A model generated the notes under the pieces. It saw only the letters and a list, made by a program, of their open reading frames with translations, did no database searches and was not told the origin of the DNA. From a bacterium (GTDB taxonomy: Bacteria; Bdellovibrionota; Bdellovibrionia; Bdellovibrionales; UBA1609), in NCBI GenBank assembly GCA_021784635.1, contig JAJYHS010000058.1:885-10513 (forward strand): a DNA stretch of 9,629 nt, given 5' to 3'. This document shows positions 5,983 through 9,629 of the stretch, in pieces (position 1 is the stretch's first letter; every line of letters starts with the position of its first letter). The translations under genes were made by a program, and so were the position numbers.

Positions 5983-6966
5983 CTAACTTGAGGCTTTGGC
6001 GGTTTGCAATCGCGCCTGAGCTTTACGCTTCTCAAGGCGATCGAACCAAATGACAATGTACGCGGCAATGTAAATCGACGAGTACGTGCCGATTATGATC
6101 CCAACAAGAAGTGTAAATGTAATTTGCTTAATTACTCCCCCAGACAAGAAATAAAGACCACAGACGGCAAGTTCAGTAGTGAACGCGGTTAAAAGGGTTC
6201 GGCTTAACATGTCGTTCACCGAACGGTTCACTAAATTATAGAAGCTTTCACCACGGTACACTTTTTCATTTTCACGAATCCGGTCGAACGTAATGATCGT
6301 GTCGTTCGTCGAATACCCCAACAGGGTTAAAATCGACGCGAGCGTTTGCATATTCACCTCGCGCCTAAAAATCGCATAAATACTGATGGTCACGACGGCA
6401 TCGTGAATTAGGCAAAACACCGCCCCGGGAGCGTACTTGTAGTCGAAGCGGATCCCAATATAGACCAAAATCATTAGCAAACTGTAGAACGTCGCAAGTA
6501 ACGAGTTACGCTTGAGCTGAGCGCCAACTTCTGGCCCGACTGAGTTCACACTTTCAATTTGCGCTGGGTTACCAGCCACACCAGTTCTAAGGGCCGCAGA
6601 TAATTTTTTGACCAAAGCATTTTGCAATTGGTCGCTTTGCCGTTGGGTCTTGCCGCGAAGCGCTTCGGTGCGAATCAAAAAATCGCGATTGTTGCTAAAG
6701 GTTTGCACCATCGCCTTTTGATAGCCGGCGTGATTGAGAACCTGTCGAACAGTTTCGGCGCTGACGGGCTTTTCGTACTGAATTTGAATGACCGTACCAC
6801 CCACAAAGTCGATACCGTAATTGAGGCCGCGAGTACCTAAGTTAATTAGCCCGACCACAATTGTGATAATCGACAACGGAACGAGATATTTTGCCTTACC
6901 CAAAAAGTCGAATCGACCGGTGTCAAACTTTCTATTCGGATTTACTGCAGATGGAACTAAAGCCAT
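5983..6966 (-). CDS. secF: SecF, protein translocase subunit
   Basis: Inner-membrane partner of SecD. The SecDF complex uses the proton motive force to pull exported proteins through after SecYEG/SecA and to help membrane insertion. 327 residues, close to the E. coli length of 323. TM1 spans about 28-47, followed by the first periplasmic segment with the family motif YGIDFVGGT (50-58) and the P4 domain to about 150. TM2-6 fill 154-308. The functional motif in TM4 is LGYSTNDTIITFDRIRE (216-232), with D222 at the place of the conserved acidic residue for proton movement. The C-terminal tail is short and basic. The ATG at 6966 has AGTAGG about seven bases upstream. It lies 23 bases after secD and eight bases before recJ. 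Confidence 0.96.
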   Translation of the reverse strand: MALVPSAVNPNRKFDTGRFDFLGKAKYLVPLSIITIVVGLINLGTRGLNYGIDFVGGTVIQIQYEKPVSAETVRQVLNHAGYQKAMVQTFSNNRDFLIRTEALRGKTQRQSDQLQNALVKKLSAALRTGVAGNPAQIESVNSVGPEVGAQLKRNSLLATFYSLLMILVYIGIRFDYKYAPGAVFCLIHDAVVTISIYAIFRREVNMQTLASILTLLGYSTNDTIITFDRIRENEKVYRGESFYNLVNRSVNDMLSRTLLTAFTTELAVCGLYFLSGGVIKQITFTLLVGIIIGTYSSIYIAAYIVIWFDRLEKRKAQARLQTAKASS

Positions 6967-6989
6967 TGTTTACCTACTTACTGTTTACC

Positions 6990-8858
6990 TTAATTATGTG
7001 CGGATGTTTTATTTGGCGTAATGTTAAACACTTTATAATTGAAATTGTTTACCAATGTCTCCATCACCGTGCGTGAAAAGAAAACGGCTGTAAACATTGA
7101 CGTCACCATCCCAATTGCAAGCGTCACAGCAAATCCGCGGATTGGACCGGTGCCATAATAAATCAGAACAAAACAAGTCAGAATGGTACAAATGTCCGCA
7201 TCAAATATCGAGGGATACGCATTATGGTAACCATCGCGAACCGCACCGGCAGGGCTTGCGCCCTTGCGCATCTCCTCTCGAATCCGCTCGTAAACAATAA
7301 CGTTCGCATCGACAGCCATGCCAATTGTAAGAGCCAGCCCCGCAATACCGGCGAGATCCAATGTCGCGCCCATCGCAGTCAAAACCGCAAAAGTCAAAAA
7401 CAGGTTAAAAATTAAACTGAGATCCGCAATTAAACCCGCACCGCGGTAATATAATAACATCCAAATGAACACCGCAAGCGAGGCGATAATGGAGGCGAAT
7501 TTTGCTCTTTGAATTGAAGCCGAACCGAGCGATGGCCCGACAGTTTGCTGTTCAAGTGGTTCAAGTGCCGCTGGCAAAGCACCCGCTCTCAGCGCCGTTG
7601 CGATAAATTTCGCTTCGCTAAACACTTTATCGTAATTACCGGAGCCAAGGGTAATACGCGCCTGATCGCTATCGATTTCTCGTTTAACCATAGGCGCGGA
7701 TTTCACGACATCGTCGAGGACGATGGCCAACTGCCCGCCTGCCGCTTTTTTAGTCAATGCTGCAAATAATTTCTTGCCCTCTAAGGTAAAACGAAAATCG
7801 ACTTCAGGCCGTCCGAATTGACCGTTTTGGACCCACGCATCGTCCAGGTTCGCTCCCGTTAGATGTGAGCCGGTATCAACCAAATACGGACGACGTCCAA
7901 CGACGATATTGGCCGCGTTCGGCAGCTTCTGAAATACGATCATGGTGTTTTTCGGAAGTTTTGACGCCAATACTTTATTTAACCGTCTAACGTATCCAAG
8001 ATAGTGCAGCTTCTCGACTTGTGGTGCGGCTCCTTTAACCGTATTGGTTAACTTCTTGCCGCTTCCGACTTGCGTTTTATTTACGGTTGTACCGGCAGCG
8101 GTTACCTTGGTGTTTGCCGGCTCAGAACCTTGCATGTCTTCTAGCGGCGTGGCCCGACCGGCGGTCAGTTCAAAATGATATTTTTTCTCAGCATCGCTGA
8201 TCATTTTTACCAATTTCGGCAAAGCAATCGCATTCGAAACGATTCTGAAATTGAGCATCGCTGTTTTGTTTATAAGTTCAATCGCGCGGTTGGCGTTTTG
8301 AATTCCAGGCAATTGTACAACAATGCGGTCTTCGCCTTCGGCCGCGATACTGGGTTCGGCGACACCGAATTCGTCAATTCGGTTTCGAATCACGGCAATG
8401 GCTTGGTTAACGACTTGCTTTTTCGTCCGGTCGAGATAGGCATCGTAGAATTTGATGTCAATTTTGATCGGGGATTGCGAAATAACCTGCAGGATCGTCG
8501 GATATTCTTTTGCCAAATATTTTACAATCGCCGCTTGGCTTTGCGAATCCGTCGGCTGAATTTCGATTTCGGATTTATTGGCACCGACAATATTGACGGC
8601 CTTATAGTTTATTTTGTTGTCGCTCAGTTCGCCACTTATGTCTTTTGCCGTACGCGCGATTTGCTCACGAACAACTTCGTTAACGTCGACACCCAATACC
8701 AAGTGAATTCCGCCTTGAATATCAAGTCCCGGGGTAATCTTGTTGCGACCAAAAACACTCTTCTTACCATAATTAACAAAATTGGGTGACAGCCAGAATC
8801 CACCGAGCAAAAGAACAAATATGATGATCGCCCATCGGTACGATAATTTATCAAGCAT
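6990..8858 (-). CDS. secD: SecD, protein translocase subunit
   Basis: Works with SecF in proton-driven completion of protein export. 622 residues, near E. coli (615). TM1 spans about 8-26. The large periplasmic P1 domain includes TPGLDIQGGIHLVLGVDV (42-59, family motif GLDLxGG), RNRIDEFGVAEP (158-169) and EDRIVVQLPGI (176-186). The second half holds FTLEGKKLFAALT and GSGNYDKVFSEAKFIATALRAGALP (405-429). TM2-6 begin near 455, and TM4 carries LALTIGMAVDANVIVYERIREE (508-529), where D517 and R525 match the conserved functional residues. A Thr/Lys/Gly-rich low-complexity stretch (about 232-280) sits inside P1. The ATG at 8858 has GAAGG eight bases upstream and overlaps the end of yajC by eight bases, so the two are translationally coupled. 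Confidence 0.97.
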   Translation of the reverse strand: MLDKLSYRWAIIIFVLLLGGFWLSPNFVNYGKKSVFGRNKITPGLDIQGGIHLVLGVDVNEVVREQIARTAKDISGELSDNKINYKAVNIVGANKSEIEIQPTDSQSQAAIVKYLAKEYPTILQVISQSPIKIDIKFYDAYLDRTKKQVVNQAIAVIRNRIDEFGVAEPSIAAEGEDRIVVQLPGIQNANRAIELINKTAMLNFRIVSNAIALPKLVKMISDAEKKYHFELTAGRATPLEDMQGSEPANTKVTAAGTTVNKTQVGSGKKLTNTVKGAAPQVEKLHYLGYVRRLNKVLASKLPKNTMIVFQKLPNAANIVVGRRPYLVDTGSHLTGANLDDAWVQNGQFGRPEVDFRFTLEGKKLFAALTKKAAGGQLAIVLDDVVKSAPMVKREIDSDQARITLGSGNYDKVFSEAKFIATALRAGALPAALEPLEQQTVGPSLGSASIQRAKFASIIASLAVFIWMLLYYRGAGLIADLSLIFNLFLTFAVLTAMGATLDLAGIAGLALTIGMAVDANVIVYERIREEMRKGASPAGAVRDGYHNAYPSIFDADICTILTCFVLIYYGTGPIRGFAVTLAIGMVTSMFTAVFFSRTVMETLVNNFNYKVFNITPNKTSAHN

Positions 8859-9237
8859 TTGTGGAACCTTCCGTCACAGCTGACGCAATTTGAGTTTTGA
8901 GTATGCGGATGTTCACTCCATCAGATACTTCAAGCATTACGAATTGATCGGTAATGCCGTTGACCTTACCAAAAATTCCGCTGGCCGTAACAACCTGATC
9001 GCCGCGCTTTAGCTTAGATACAAAAGTTTGATGTTCTTTTTGTCGTTTCGATTGCGGACGAATAATTAAGAAATAAAAGATCGCGAATATCGCAATAAAC
9101 GGAAGGAGCTGCATATAAAACGGCGCGCTGCCGCCAGCCGCCGCAGCAGCATACGCGGGCACGCTATTTAACCAAACAATTGCGCCCAAAAAAATTGTTG
9201 AACAAGTGACCATCCACCGACGACGTATGAACGACAT
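8851..9237 (-). CDS. yajC: YajC, SecDF-associated translocase subunit, with an extended N-terminus
   Basis: Small membrane protein that co-purifies with SecDF and YidC and is commonly encoded just before secD. 128 residues against about 110 in E. coli. The family core is present: a membrane helix at about 40-60 (PFIAIFAIFYFLIIRPQSKR), then QKEHQTFVSKLKRGDQVVTA and SGIFGKVNGITDQFVMLEV, a small cytosolic domain. Unusually, the core is preceded by a second hydrophobic segment, MSFIRRRWMVTCSTIFLGAI with an AYA-A site at about 28-31, which looks like a cleavable signal peptide. The ATG at 9237 has GAGGAG eight bases upstream. It is separated from tgt by 86 bases, in which I found no convincing promoter. 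Confidence 0.93.
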   Translation of the reverse strand: MSFIRRRWMVTCSTIFLGAIVWLNSVPAYAAAAAGGSAPFYMQLLPFIAIFAIFYFLIIRPQSKRQKEHQTFVSKLKRGDQVVTASGIFGKVNGITDQFVMLEVSDGVNIRILKTQIASAVTEGSTNA

Positions 9238-9245
9238 AAATAAGG

Positions 9246-9251
9246 CTCCTC
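9246..9251 (-). promoter_or_regulatory. Ribosome binding site of yajC
   Basis: Minus-strand GAGGAG with eight bases before the ATG at 9237. This consensus site supports the longer YajC start, including its signal-peptide-like N-terminus, over the internal ATG at residue 9. Confidence 0.7.
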
Positions 9252-9323
9252 AGTTGTTTCAAATATGACGATCCAAAATGAATTGAACCCAAACCTATGT
9301 CATCACGAAATCTGCGCGGGAAA

Positions 9324-9629
<306 letters not shown>

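Noticed and set aside
7550..7568. Tandem near-repeat GTTCAAGTG inside secD
   Set aside because: It encodes the LEPLEQ stretch of SecD and is explained by the protein sequence. Two copies are not a meaningful repeat.
8175..8789. 204-residue open frame on the plus strand
   Set aside because: It lies fully opposite secD, whose family motifs are unmistakable. It has no ribosome binding site and no recognisable domain, so it is an antisense shadow.
9238..9323. Promoter between tgt and yajC
   Set aside because: The best pair on the minus strand (TTGGGT with TCATAT, spacer 18) matches poorly, and co-transcription from tgt explains the layout.

Overview
The window looks like chromosomal core-genome DNA from a Gram-negative bacterium of moderate GC. 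The order tgt-yajC-secD-secF-recJ, read from the right end on the minus strand, is an arrangement I associate with the former Deltaproteobacteria and with Bdellovibrio-like lineages. That taxonomic placement is an inference from gene order and protein style only. I see no mobile element, CRISPR array, rRNA or tRNA.

Left part (1-2352, all minus strand). The first 624 bases hold the N-terminal half of an APC-superfamily amino acid permease, running off the left edge. It has its own likely promoter in the 82-base gap before it. Upstream of it is a tight three-gene set: a very basic lysine-rich protein of unknown function, then queC (preQ0 synthase), then a DUF366 protein. queC starts on a TTG one codon after the stop of the basic gene, in the same frame, and the DUF366 gene overlaps queC by the four bases ATGA. 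The three are almost certainly co-transcribed and translationally coupled.

Centre (2422-4181, plus strand). A membrane histidine kinase with a KdpD-like DUF4118 sensor region has no response regulator beside it and may be read from a near-leaderless mRNA. It is followed by an unrecognised secreted protein with a strong ribosome binding site and a perfect 14-base palindrome just upstream.

Right part (4196-9629, all minus strand). This is the tgt-yajC-secD-secF-recJ operon. Tgt (only its zinc-binding C-terminus is in the window) exchanges preQ1 into tRNA. YajC, SecD and SecF form the accessory complex that uses the proton gradient to help SecYEG export proteins. RecJ is the 5'-3' single-strand exonuclease of recombination and mismatch repair. 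Genes are separated by 86, -8, 23 and 8 bases.

Two steps of queuosine synthesis (QueC making preQ0, Tgt using preQ1) are therefore in the window, in separate operons. The points most worth following are the coupling of the uncharacterised DUF366 protein and the basic protein to an unusual QueC, the eight-G tract just inside recJ, and the regulation of the kinase and secreted-protein genes.
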